Below are positions 42,975 through 50,267 of a stretch of 64,000 bases of DNA, one piece after another. A model generated the notes under the pieces. The model did not search any database. It was not told where the DNA came from and worked only from the letters and a program-made list of their open reading frames with translations. A program made the translations under genes and the position numbers. Numbering within the stretch: the stretch's first letter is position 1; each line of letters begins with the position of its first letter. This DNA is from Cyanobium sp. Tous-M-B4 (GTDB taxonomy: Bacteria; Cyanobacteriota; Cyanobacteriia; PCC-6307; Cyanobiaceae): positions 496,001-560,000 of the forward strand of contig NZ_JAGQBA010000002.1 of assembly GCF_024345395.1 (NCBI RefSeq). Reading direction: 5' to 3'.

Positions 42975-44144
42975 TTAGTTAAATCGGAAGGACAACATGG
43001 TGATGTCATCGCGTTGGGGGTGATCCCCTTGGAATTCCTGCAATGCCCTAGTAAGAGCCTGGTGTTGGTCGTCAAGGGACTTGGTTGCATGCTCAAGCAG
43101 CCACTGGGAAAATCGATCGCTGCCCAGTCCAAATCCATGCTCCCCTCCAGCCTGATCTAAATATCCATCTGTTGTGAGGTAATAGGTGAAGCCAGGAAGA
43201 AGCGGAACGTCGTGATCGTGATATGCGCCGGTGCGGCGGTCCCAGAGACTGCGATTGTCCCCTTTGACGTATTCAACTGTGTTGCCATCGCTCCAGTAAA
43301 GCCAGATCTTGGCTCCTGCAAAGCGCAGCAGTTGGGCGTGTGCATCAATCATGACTAGGCCTACATCCATTGTGGTGGCAATGGCACGAGAGACTTGGGC
43401 TTCGCTGAGAATGCTGTGCATGCCTTCATTGGTGGCTTGCAGCACCTCGGCTGGAGAGGCAATGCCATGCATCTGTATCGACCGATCGATGCCGGCTCGA
43501 GCGAGCATGGTCATCATGGCTCCGGATACTCCGTGGCCTGCGCAGTCGGCTACGCCCGCCAAGCAACGCCCACCTTCCTCGTGGAACACGTAGTAATCGC
43601 CGCCAACGGTGTCGCGGGGCTGCCACAGGATGAAGTGATCCTTGCCGAAGCGTTCTTTTAGCTGACGATTTGGCAGAATCGACTTCTGCAGCAGTGCTGC
43701 ATATTGAATCGAATCATCCACCTGTTTTGTTACATCCTTAAGGCGCTGATGGGCTGAATCGACCATGTCATAGGCATGGCGCTGGCGAACTAAGACGGAG
43801 TTAAAGGCTTCCGTGAGGCGACCGATCTCGTCACTACCCCTTACGGTCAGCAGTTCGTTGGAATCGTCGGATGATATGGAATAGGCTTGACGAACCAAGC
43901 GGCGCAGGGGTTCAACTACGCGCAGCGACAATATGCGATAGGAAATTGTGACCCCTATTGCCAATAAGATTGCCAGAAAGATGGTGGTTTGTGACTGCAT
44001 CTGGCTGGAGCTGGGATCGTTCAGCAGCGTCGAAGCTGAATAGATCAAATAGGCCAGCACAATGCCATTGAGAATAGCGAGGAGCAAAAATATCTGCTGA
44101 ATCGACAGGACACGCTTTTTCCGCTTAGCTGCCTCTACCGTCAT
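42975..44144 (-). CDS. siaA: SiaA-like membrane PP2C phosphatase
   Basis: A 389-residue membrane protein with two helices (about residues 14-36 and 54-72) separated by only about 18 residues, then a HAMP region (VVEPLRRLVRQAYSI), a short helical linker and a SpoIIE/PP2C phosphatase domain. Metal-binding residues are visible in GGDYYVF, ADCAGHGVSGAMM and RDDITML. In the Pseudomonas operon SiaA dephosphorylates SiaC, but that protein carries a large periplasmic sensor which is missing here. I chose the ATG at 44144; a GTG at 44159 is in frame. First gene of the run. Confidence 0.85.
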   Translation of the reverse strand: MTVEAAKRKKRVLSIQQIFLLLAILNGIVLAYLIYSASTLLNDPSSSQMQSQTTIFLAILLAIGVTISYRILSLRVVEPLRRLVRQAYSISSDDSNELLTVRGSDEIGRLTEAFNSVLVRQRHAYDMVDSAHQRLKDVTKQVDDSIQYAALLQKSILPNRQLKERFGKDHFILWQPRDTVGGDYYVFHEEGGRCLAGVADCAGHGVSGAMMTMLARAGIDRSIQMHGIASPAEVLQATNEGMHSILSEAQVSRAIATTMDVGLVMIDAHAQLLRFAGAKIWLYWSDGNTVEYVKGDNRSLWDRRTGAYHDHDVPLLPGFTYYLTTDGYLDQAGGEHGFGLGSDRFSQWLLEHATKSLDDQHQALTRALQEFQGDHPQRDDITMLSFRFN

Positions 44145-44280
44145 CCAGCCTCTTAGCACCCATTTTAAGTTTCATCTTAGTCAGGGATGGCCCGGAAAAC
44201 TGCGCCCTCTCAGAAAATTCTCAGACGGCCCCCCTCGTGGGATTATGGAAGAGGTGGCGGCATTGCCGCACCAACCCTCT

Positions 44281-44365
44281 GGAGAGGTGGTCGAGTGGTT
44301 GATGGCTCTGGTCTTGAAAACCAGCGAAGTGAAAGCTTCCGCGGGTTCGAATCCCGCCCTCTCCG
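44281..44365 (+). tRNA. tRNA-Ser (UGA)
   Basis: An 85-nt class II tRNA with acceptor GGAGAGG/CCTCTCC, discriminator G, anticodon stem CTGGT/ACCAG with loop CTTGAAA (anticodon TGA), a variable arm (GCGAAGTGAAAGCTTCCGC region) and T arm GCGGGTTCGAATCCCGC. The CCA is not encoded. It is transcribed away from the sia operon. Confidence 0.95.
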
Positions 44366-44386
44366 TTCCAATGACATCAGCAGAAC

Positions 44387-44414
44387 CCAGCCCCGCAAGT
44401 GCTTGCCGGGCTGG
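44387..44414 (+). terminator. Hairpin after tRNA-Ser
   Basis: A 12-bp stem with one C-C mismatch (ccagccc-c-gcaag / cttgc-c-gggctgg) and a two-base loop, 22 bases past the tRNA. It may serve as a tRNA-Ser terminator, though no clear T-run follows; instead two direct repeats follow. Confidence 0.45.
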
Positions 44415-44448
44415 TCTGGCATCAGTCTTGATCTGGCATCAGTCCTGA
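44415..44448 (+). repeat. 17-bp tandem direct repeat
   Basis: Two adjacent copies of tctggcatcagtcYtga (44415-44431, 44432-44448) with one mismatch, directly after the hairpin downstream of tRNA-Ser. The second copy contains the stop of the minus-strand zinc-ribbon ORF. Confidence 0.85.
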
Positions 44449-44732
44449 AGGTGGCTGAAGGGGCGCATTGCTGCGGCGGGCTCTGCGCAGGCGCGGTTGA
44501 GCTCCCTTTCGAGATTGATTATGCGCTTCTCCCTTAGGCAGTATTTGCAGCCGCCGGTGGTTTGGAGGTGCTTCTCGGGGGTGATGGAAATCTCTTTGAC
44601 TGGATGGCTATTGCAGCGAATCTTGATGGGGGTCTTGTAGCTCTTGTAGAGGATGGCTGCGTAGTCGTATTGATCGCCAAAACGGGATCGGGCCCTTGCC
44701 AAAAACAGTTCACGACTGATTGGGTTGCCCAT
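44439..44732 (-). CDS. Phage/virus-type zinc-ribbon protein
   Basis: A 97-residue protein matching a zinc-ribbon-like module common in phage and algal-virus proteins and in homing-endonuclease-linked ORFs: FLARARSRFGDQYDYAAILY, then PIKIRCNSH, then PEKHLQTTGGCKYC. Paired Cys and His residues (C..H and CKYC) suggest one metal ion. No nuclease domain is present, so it may be a remnant or a stand-alone DNA-binding protein. Its position just after tRNA-Ser is a usual landing site for mobile DNA. Confidence 0.65.
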   Translation of the reverse strand: MGNPISRELFLARARSRFGDQYDYAAILYKSYKTPIKIRCNSHPVKEISITPEKHLQTTGGCKYCLREKRIINLERELNRACAEPAAAMRPFSHLQD

Positions 44733-44850
44733 CTCCAGGCCAGGTGGGATCAGTGAAGATGCGGCATATTACGGAGGCTGCCGCCCCAGGCCAATTCGCC
44801 GGCAAAGACCGTCACGTTGCGTGATGCGGTTCAAAAGATATGGGTTTGGC

Positions 44851-44933
44851 CCCCTTGCTCCCATCTTTTCTAGGCTGGTCCTGAGCGCCACGAAGGGAGT
44901 GGTGATCAGGCAGGGAGCAATCCCTGCTTTTTT
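44851..44933 (+). ncRNA. Candidate small structured RNA
   Basis: A possible promoter (TTGCGT at 44817, TATGGG at 44839, 16-base gap) precedes about 80 nt that end in two adjacent hairpins. The first (44880-44910) pairs CCTGAGCGCCAC with GTGGTGATCAGG around a purine loop GAAGGGA, and the second is an intrinsic terminator (44910-44933). No plus-strand gene lies directly upstream to account for it. It is not one of the Yfr families whose sequence I can recall. Boundaries are approximate. Confidence 0.45.
44910..44933 (+). terminator. Strong intrinsic terminator
   Basis: Stem gcaggga/tccctgc with a gcaa tetraloop and six T residues (44928-44933), directed on the plus strand. The minus strand has no matching T-run, so it does not serve ppk2. 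Confidence 0.85.
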
Positions 44934-44991
44934 ATGGCTTACAAATACCTTTGGTGCGAATCTGGGTGCTTCCAACCCAGCCCGGCTGTTA

Positions 44992-45105
44992 ATGGCCCCA
45001 GAGAGTCCCCAACGTCCCCCCTGGCTGAATTGGTTGTTTCTATTGGCGTTCCTGTGGAGCTCCTACCAGCTGGCTGGCCTCTGGTTTGCGCGCCTACACG
45101 GCTAG
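44992..45105 (+). CDS. Possible 37-residue membrane protein
   Basis: A short frame encoding a polar start (MAPESPQRPPWLN), one membrane helix (WLFLLAFLWSSYQLAGLW) and a short basic tail. This looks like a real single-pass microprotein, as cyanobacterial genomes carry many, but there is no independent support. It ends four bases into the convergent ppk2 stop. Confidence 0.4.
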   Translation: MAPESPQRPPWLNWLFLLAFLWSSYQLAGLWFARLHG

Positions 45106-46004
45106 GGGTATTGGTTGGGCACGAAGAACTGCTCATTGCGGGGCGGACGAGCCGTGCCCTTGGGGGGCTTGCGGGGCGGCAGCTTGATCGCTGGCGGTGT
45201 CATGTCTTCGTAGGGGATCTTGCTGAGCAGGTGGTGGATGCAATTGAGGCGGGCGCGGCGTTTGTCGTCTGCCTCCACTGTGAACCAGGGCGCTTCGGGG
45301 ATGTTGGTGTGGGCAAACATCAGATCTTTAGCGGCTGAAAAGCTTTCCCACTTGTTGCGGGCCTCCAGATCCATCGGACTGAGCTTCCAGCGGCGGGTGG
45401 GATCGTCGATACGGGCCTGGAAACGGCTTTCCTGCTCCGCATCGCTCACTGAAAACCAGTACTTGAGTAGCACGATTCCAGAGCGCACCACCATCCGTTC
45501 AAATTCCGGGCAGCTCTGCAGAAACTCCTCCGTTTGGGCTGGAGTGCAGAAGCCCATTACCGATTCCACCCCAGCCCGGTTGTACCAGCTGCGATCAAAT
45601 ACGACGATCTCCCCCGCGGAAGGGAAGTGTTCGACGTAGCGCTGGAAATACCACTGGGTTTTCTGTTGATCAGAGGGGGTGCCTAAGGCCACCACCCTGC
45701 AGCCGCGGGGGTTGAGCGGTTCGGTGATTCGTTTAATCGTGCCGCCCTTACCGGCCGCATCCCTGCCCTCGAACAGCACGATCAGCCGAAAGCCAGAGGC
45801 CTTCAGCCAGTACTGCATTTTTACCAGCTCCACCTGCAGCCGGGTGAGCTCTTTCTCGTACACCTTGCGATCTAGCCGGCCCCCGTTGCTGGCCAGATCT
45901 TCCATTAACGGCGATGGGTAGTAGCGATCGCTCAGGGGCCCAAAGTGTGGTTGCTGGGGCTGGCTCGAGTTGCTGGTTTTATCCGTTTTCTTGTGTTTTC
46001 CCAT
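45102..46004 (-). CDS. ppk2: Polyphosphate kinase 2
   Basis: A 300-residue PPK2-family enzyme, which uses polyphosphate to phosphorylate nucleoside diphosphates or monophosphates. The P-loop reads LFEGRDAAGKGGTIKRI, the lid region GCRVVALGTPSDQQKTQWYF, and Walker B IVVFDRSWYNRAGVE. Later motifs KYWFSVSDAEQE and RWKLSPMDLEARNKWE fit class I PPK2. The C-terminus is basic and proline-rich (KLPPRKPPKGTARPP). Confidence 0.94.
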   Translation of the reverse strand: MGKHKKTDKTSNSSQPQQPHFGPLSDRYYPSPLMEDLASNGGRLDRKVYEKELTRLQVELVKMQYWLKASGFRLIVLFEGRDAAGKGGTIKRITEPLNPRGCRVVALGTPSDQQKTQWYFQRYVEHFPSAGEIVVFDRSWYNRAGVESVMGFCTPAQTEEFLQSCPEFERMVVRSGIVLLKYWFSVSDAEQESRFQARIDDPTRRWKLSPMDLEARNKWESFSAAKDLMFAHTNIPEAPWFTVEADDKRRARLNCIHHLLSKIPYEDMTPPAIKLPPRKPPKGTARPPRNEQFFVPNQYP

Positions 46005-46022
46005 CGCTGAGGGTCTCCAGAA

Positions 46023-46388
46023 CTAGTTGCGGCGGCTGGGTTGGGGCCATAGAGCTCGCACTAGGCGGATGATCCCCGCAACCACCAATCCCAGGGCCGC
46101 AATGGCCGCCAGCACCAGCAGCACCACCGCCAGCAGTTGCACCAGTCCCCAAAGCGCCTGCTGCACCCCGCCGATCAGGTTGGCTAGAGCTGTGCTCAGC
46201 ACCAAGAAGGTGTCGAAGCGCTCCGGCAACTGCAGCAAGGCCAGCATTAGCCCGGCGCCAGCAGCGCCGAGCAGCAGGGCGATACCGGCCTGACGCCAGC
46301 GGGCCGGGCGGCGGCGGCGGCGAAATACTCGTCGTGTCGACGCGCCTGTGGCGGGCAATTGCAGGGCGCGGCGACGGGGGGAGGTCAT
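46023..46388 (-). CDS. Two-helix membrane protein, unknown
   Basis: A 121-residue protein with a very basic N-terminus (RRVFRRRRRPARWRQ), a helix AGIALLLGAAGAGLMLALLQ and a second long hydrophobic segment LVQLLAVVLLVLAAIAALGLVVAGI. I do not recognise the family. The ATG at 46388 overlaps the stop of the preceding 82-residue gene by four bases (ATGA), so the two are coupled. It ends 18 bases before ppk2 on the same strand. Confidence 0.65.
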   Translation of the reverse strand: MTSPRRRALQLPATGASTRRVFRRRRRPARWRQAGIALLLGAAGAGLMLALLQLPERFDTFLVLSTALANLIGGVQQALWGLVQLLAVVLLVLAAIAALGLVVAGIIRLVRALWPQPSRRN

Positions 46389-46633
46389 ACCTCGAGGACG
46401 TAACCAGCACCGCGCATCCAGCGCTCGAATTCCATCAGCACCAACTCGTTGGGGCAGTCGATCAAGGAGAGATCTGCCACGGTGCAATCCCCCTGGCCGC
46501 CGTGATGGAGGGAGAGGCGGAAGTCGTCGCCGCTGAGCCCGCAAACCTCCGGATCACTGCGTACAACCACATCAAGGGAGGCCCCAAGCCGAGCCACCCG
46601 AATCCTCAGTTCCGACCAGGTCAGCGCCGCCAT
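46385..46633 (-). CDS. Small conserved protein upstream of membrane gene
   Basis: An 82-residue soluble protein beginning MAALTWSELRIRVARLG with a central CGLSGDDFRLSLHHGG and ending FERWMRGAGYVLEV. It has two Cys and no signal peptide. The family is not recognised. It is translationally coupled to the membrane-protein gene that follows, and together they may act at the membrane, but that is only inference. Confidence 0.6.
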   Translation of the reverse strand: MAALTWSELRIRVARLGASLDVVVRSDPEVCGLSGDDFRLSLHHGGQGDCTVADLSLIDCPNELVLMEFERWMRGAGYVLEV

Positions 46634-46699
46634 GGACTCAATTCAAACTCGATCAGCGATACCCAAGTGTGACCAGCTAGCCGGATACGTCAATAGCGG

Positions 46700-47296
46700 C
46701 TATTTAGGCTGGGCGGCAGCTGGACGCTGGACTGGCTCGGGCCCGGGCTTGGGTTCTGGAAGCAGCAGCCCTAGCCCAGAGGCCACGGCCACAGCTAGCA
46801 GCCCTGCCAGCGGCCCCGCAAGGCGCTGGGTAAGGGGGCGGCGCTCCAGCAGCTCGCGTGCCTTTAGGGGCATGGGCTCAGGCAGCTCCAATGGCAACTG
46901 CAGGCGCGAATCGAGGCGCAATTGATCCAGCACCCGCACTAGATCGGCCAGCTCGGCATCGTCGAGATTGAGCTGCAATGGGGGCGTATCCGGCTGGCTA
47001 CTGCGCAGCAGCAGGCCATGGCCGCCCTCGGGCCCCGGACTTATCTCCACTGGCTCGGGCTCGGCGCCAAAGCGACGCGGCACACCACTGATCAGGTAGC
47101 GGGCGTAGGGCAGAACCACCTGCATCAGGGCTAGCAGGTGCTCCTTGCGGCCCTCAAGCTCGGGGCGACCGGCCCAGGCCAAACTCCAGCCCGTGATGAT
47201 GCCGAGGTTCTGGCCGCTCTGGCCGACCGATACATCCGGCAGACCCTCCACCTTGAGGCGGCAGCTGAGTTGGTCGAACTGAAGTACTTGCTTCAT
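46700..47296 (-). CDS. DUF4335 family protein
   Basis: A 198-residue protein of the cyanobacterial DUF4335 family. It opens LQFDQLSCRLKVEGLPDVS, has GIITGWSLAWAGRPELEGRKE and a conserved HLLALMQVVLPYARYLISG, and ends with one hydrophobic helix (LAGPLAGLLAVAVASGLGLL) and a proline-rich tail. DUF4335 genes usually stand beside DUF3038, as here (gap 19 bases). The pair has no known function; a membrane complex is plausible. Confidence 0.8.
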   Translation of the reverse strand: MKQVLQFDQLSCRLKVEGLPDVSVGQSGQNLGIITGWSLAWAGRPELEGRKEHLLALMQVVLPYARYLISGVPRRFGAEPEPVEISPGPEGGHGLLLRSSQPDTPPLQLNLDDAELADLVRVLDQLRLDSRLQLPLELPEPMPLKARELLERRPLTQRLAGPLAGLLAVAVASGLGLLLPEPKPGPEPVQRPAAAQPK

Positions 47297-47315
47297 TGCA
47301 GGCTCAGGAGCTGGA

Positions 47316-47858
47316 TCATGGCTGGGCATCCAGCAGGCTGGCGCGCAGCCGCTCAAAACCGCCCACCCCGGCACCCAGGGCCAGGGCCTGGATCAGCAGC
47401 CGCGACTGGCGGGCACCTGACTCGGGATCGAGCAAAAGTTGCACGCCACCACGGCGGAGGTTCATGCGCTGGCGCACTAGATCGGCCAGGCGGCTGCGGA
47501 ATAGGTTCCAACGCTCGCTGAGCACTTCCGGCGGCTCGGCGCTGGAGAGCAGGCCGCGCACCAGGGGATAGAGGCGATCTGCCAAGGCGCAAAGTATGCG
47601 GATTAGGGCGTCGGTTTCAGCTGGCTCCAGACCCTCGCGGCGAGTGGTGCGGCGCAGGGGGTTGGTGCAGCGGCGTTTCCACAGTTCCACCCGGTTGGGG
47701 AAGAGAGTGGTGAAGCCCATCTGCTCGCTCATCCACACCATTGCCTCACCGCCGTTGAGGTCGAGGGCCTCGGCGCTGAGCAACAGCAGGTCGAGGCGTT
47801 CAAGGCCGCGGCGGGGAAGCCGGGCGGCCGATTCAGGAGCGAATGAATCAAGGGGCAT
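47316..47858 (-). CDS. DUF3038 family protein
   Basis: A 180-residue soluble, helix-rich protein of the DUF3038 family: RLDLLLLSAEALDLNGGEAM, LWKRRCTNPLRR, and SERWNLFRSRLADLVRQRMN. It is always, or nearly always, adjacent to DUF4335 in cyanobacteria. The ATG at 47858 was preferred over one at 47888 because it begins closer to conserved sequence. It is divergent from apt, 41 bases away. Confidence 0.8.
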   Translation of the reverse strand: MPLDSFAPESAARLPRRGLERLDLLLLSAEALDLNGGEAMVWMSEQMGFTTLFPNRVELWKRRCTNPLRRTTRREGLEPAETDALIRILCALADRLYPLVRGLLSSAEPPEVLSERWNLFRSRLADLVRQRMNLRRGGVQLLLDPESGARQSRLLIQALALGAGVGGFERLRASLLDAQP

Positions 47859-47899
47859 GGCTGCGATGATGCCAGCAAGTGCACCCAACCGTCACGTTC

Positions 47900-48424
47900 A
47901 TGGCCCCAGACCTGCGGGAATTCGTGCGCGATGTGCCTGATTTTCCCAAGCCCGGCATCCTGTTTCGCGACCTCACGCCGCTGATGCGTGACCCGGATGG
48001 CTGGCAGGAAGTGATCCGTCAGCTGAGCGCAGTTTGCGAGCGGCTGCAGCCCGACCTGATCGTGGGCATTGAGTCGCGGGGCTTCATCGTGGGCACCGCC
48101 CTTGCCACCGCCGTGCGATTGGGTTTTGTGCCAGTGCGCAAGCCCGGCAAGCTGCCTGGGGAAGTTACGGGCGTGGACTACGCCCTCGAATACGGCAGCG
48201 ACCGGCTGGAAATCCATAGCGATGCCCTGGCCGATGGTTCAAAAGTGCTGATCATTGATGATCTGCTGGCCACCGGCGGCACCGCCGCGGCCTGCGCCGA
48301 GCTGGTTGCTGCAGCTGGTGGTGAACTGTGCGGCTTCGGCTTCGTGGCCGAACTGGCGGCTCTTGAAGGGCGCCGCAAGCTGCCCGATGATCAGCCCGTG
48401 GAGTCGCTAATCATCTATTCCTGA
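47900..48424 (+). CDS. apt: Adenine phosphoribosyltransferase
   Basis: A 174-residue type I phosphoribosyltransferase that salvages adenine to AMP with PRPP. Motifs: [41 protein letters not shown], and the PRPP-binding loop [16 protein letters not shown]. The start codon at 47900 places the conserved [10 protein letters not shown] directly after Met. It ends 10 bases into the convergent DUF2949 gene. Confidence 0.96.
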   Translation: MAPDLREFVRDVPDFPKPGILFRDLTPLMRDPDGWQEVIRQLSAVCERLQPDLIVGIESRGFIVGTALATAVRLGFVPVRKPGKLPGEVTGVDYALEYGSDRLEIHSDALADGSKVLIIDDLLATGGTAAACAELVAAAGGELCGFGFVAELAALEGRRKLPDDQPVESLIIYS

Positions 48425-48624
48425 GCCTGCCAGCTGAGCAGGGCATCGAACTGCTCCAGGCTGATCAGCCCGAAGCGCCACAGCACCACCGGCAGGGGGG
48501 CCTGCTCCTGCTGCGCCTGGCGCAATCCCAGGGCTAGGGCGCTCTCACTTAGGCCAAATTGATGGCGCAGCAGACGCAGCAGCGCCGCTGAAGGTGGCGG
48601 CTGGGAACTTGTGCTGATCACCAT
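48415..48624 (-). CDS. DUF2949 family small protein
   Basis: A 69-residue helical protein of DUF2949: [40 protein letters not shown]. Function is unknown in this cyanobacterial family. The ATG at 48624 was preferred because the in-frame residues upstream lack conservation. It follows the UbiH-like gene by 28 bases. Confidence 0.8.
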   Translation of the reverse strand: MVISTSSQPPPSAALLRLLRHQFGLSESALALGLRQAQQEQAPLPVVLWRFGLISLEQFDALLSWQAQE

Positions 48625-48652
48625 GGTGGCGGTCCCGGATAGCCCATGCTGA

Positions 48653-49825
48653 TCAGCGCCTAAGCAGCTGGCAAGGGCCATCGGTCATGGCCGACAGGCT
48701 GAGTTTGCGCAGGGGAGCAAGCTTGGTCAGTAGCAGCAGGGTCAGGTGGCGCAGGGGCAGCAGCAGGGGCGAGCGATTCGAGAAAAACCGCACCAGCAGA
48801 TCGGTGGCCAGCAGGGTGAGCAGCAAATCCGGCCAACGTCGCCTTGCATAGGCCGCCGGTAAGCGGTGCACGGCCAGCCGCCCGGTCGCCGCCCGCCGGG
48901 CCAGGCGATGCAGGGTGGCCACATCGCGCCAGCAGAGGTTTAGCCCCTGGCCGCCCACTGGATGGCAGCGGTGACCGCTCTCCCCCACCAGCACCGTATG
49001 GCGGCGGTGCAGGCTCCGGGCCAGCAGCAGGGCCACCGGGAAGGCGCGCGGATCGTCGAGCAGGGCATCGGGCTGCAGCTGGTCTGGCAGGGCACCGGCC
49101 AGGGCATCAAGGAAGGCTGAATCGCCGAGGCTTTCAAGCTGGCGGCAGCGCTGGGCTGGGGCACTCCAAACCAGCTGGAAGACGCCATCACCCAGGGGCA
49201 ACACCGCAAAGGGCCCCTCGGGCCGCAGCAGCTCCCAGGCCTGGTCGTCGGCACTGCCGCGGAGTCGCACCAGGGCGGTGAGGCAGTTTTGTCGATAGGT
49301 CCACTGCAACACGCCCATGCCGAGGGCCTCGCGGCTGGGGGAGTGGGGCCCGTCGGCCGCCACGATCAGGTCGTGCGGCGGCCGATCACCTGCAGTTAGC
49401 GGCGGCGGCGTGCCCAACTCCAAAGTGATGGCGGGATGGGCGCTTAGGCGCTCCAGCAGCAGGGTCATCAGCGGCCGGTGCTGTCCCACCCAGCCCACGG
49501 CCGCCGCCGGGGCCGCCGCCCGCTGCGAGCCCAGGTCCGCCAAGCAGAAAGGCACCTGGCGCTGGGTGGCCAGATCAAGTAGCTGCAGGGAGCGGAAGGG
49601 CACCAACACCGCCCGCACAGCTGGCCACAGCCCCAGCTGCTCCAGCAGGCGCTGGCTGGAATGGGTGAAGGCGTAGGCGCGGCTGCGCTCGAGCAGCACG
49701 GCAGCGGGCAGGGGATCGCTGATCTGCACCTGCCAGCCAGCGTCCGCCAGGGCAAGGGCCGTTAGGGCACCGGTGGGGCCCGCCCCATTCACCAGGGCCC
49801 TCAGAACCGGTTTGGACTCGACCAT
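48653..49825 (-). CDS. UbiH/COQ6-like FAD-dependent hydroxylase
   Basis: A 390-residue aromatic-ring hydroxylase-type flavoprotein. The FAD Rossmann motif is VNGAGPTGALTALALADAGW (one departure from GxGxxG), the DG motif is DLIVAADGPHSPSRE, and the second FAD motif reads VLVGESGHRCHPVGGQGLNL with the conserved GD replaced by GE. This is the UbiH/UbiF/VisC family, which in cyanobacteria may act on quinone-type substrates. The C-terminus has hydrophobic segments. Substrate not assignable. Confidence 0.85.
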   Translation of the reverse strand: MVESKPVLRALVNGAGPTGALTALALADAGWQVQISDPLPAAVLLERSRAYAFTHSSQRLLEQLGLWPAVRAVLVPFRSLQLLDLATQRQVPFCLADLGSQRAAAPAAAVGWVGQHRPLMTLLLERLSAHPAITLELGTPPPLTAGDRPPHDLIVAADGPHSPSREALGMGVLQWTYRQNCLTALVRLRGSADDQAWELLRPEGPFAVLPLGDGVFQLVWSAPAQRCRQLESLGDSAFLDALAGALPDQLQPDALLDDPRAFPVALLLARSLHRRHTVLVGESGHRCHPVGGQGLNLCWRDVATLHRLARRAATGRLAVHRLPAAYARRRWPDLLLTLLATDLLVRFFSNRSPLLLPLRHLTLLLLTKLAPLRKLSLSAMTDGPCQLLRR

Positions 49826-49857
49826 GGCGATGGCGGATCAGCCCGGGGATCGGGCAC

Positions 49858-49885
49858 AAAAAAGCCGCAGCTGTAAAGCTGCGGC
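49858..49885 (-). terminator. Terminator of the hli gene
   Basis: Perfect 9-bp stem (gccgcagct/agctgcggc, 49864-49872 and 49877-49885) with a gtaa loop, followed on the minus strand by six T residues (49858-49863). It lies 43 bases after the hli stop. Confidence 0.9.
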
Positions 49886-49927
49886 AATTGGTGTAGCAAA
49901 GCTCAGGCCTGGGCGAGAGCAGGCAGA

Positions 49928-50185
49928 TCAGCCGATGCCGAGCAGGCCGCGGGTGAAGGACTCACCACCCAGGGCGAATTCAGTGGCAAGCAGGGCGATG
50001 AAGCCGAGCATGGCCATACGGCCATTAAGCTTCTCCGCGCGCTCGTGGAAGCCCCAGCCGCTTTCGGTTGACACAACTTCCATCCGGGGCTCGGTGGCGA
50101 ATGCATTGAGGCGGCCGCCGTCTTCAGTGGTAACGGTGGCGCCGCGGATGGTGGCGGCTTCGATCGAAGGGGTGGTCTGAGTCAT
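49928..50185 (-). CDS. hli: High-light-inducible protein (Hli/Scp)
   Basis: An 85-residue single-helix chlorophyll a/b-binding-like protein. The C-terminal helix has the hallmark ERAEKLNGRMAMLGFIALL, where Glu and Asn-Arg bind chlorophyll. The N-terminal 45 residues are polar and contain no targeting signal. Such proteins bind chlorophyll and carotenoid near photosystem II during light stress. A pair of TTACA-type boxes lies 26 to 53 bases upstream of the ATG, and a strong terminator follows. Confidence 0.95.
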   Translation of the reverse strand: MTQTTPSIEAATIRGATVTTEDGGRLNAFATEPRMEVVSTESGWGFHERAEKLNGRMAMLGFIALLATEFALGGESFTRGLLGIG

Positions 50186-50210
50186 GGATGCCTGACGTGT
50201 GCTTGCAAGA

Positions 50211-50238
50211 AGTGTAACGCAATATTGCAGCTTGTAAC
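50211..50238 (-). promoter_or_regulatory. Possible HLR1-like RpaB site upstream of hli
   Basis: Read on the minus strand, GTTACAAG and GTTACACT lie 20 bases apart start to start, 53 and 33 bases before the hli ATG, with a palindrome GCAATATTGC between. HLR1 sites bound by RpaB in cyanobacterial hli genes are TTACA-type repeats spaced about 10 bases. The double spacing here is unusual, so this is a candidate only. Confidence 0.4.
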
Positions 50239-50267
50239 TGCGGCCCCGGGGAAATGCTGCGCCTGGA

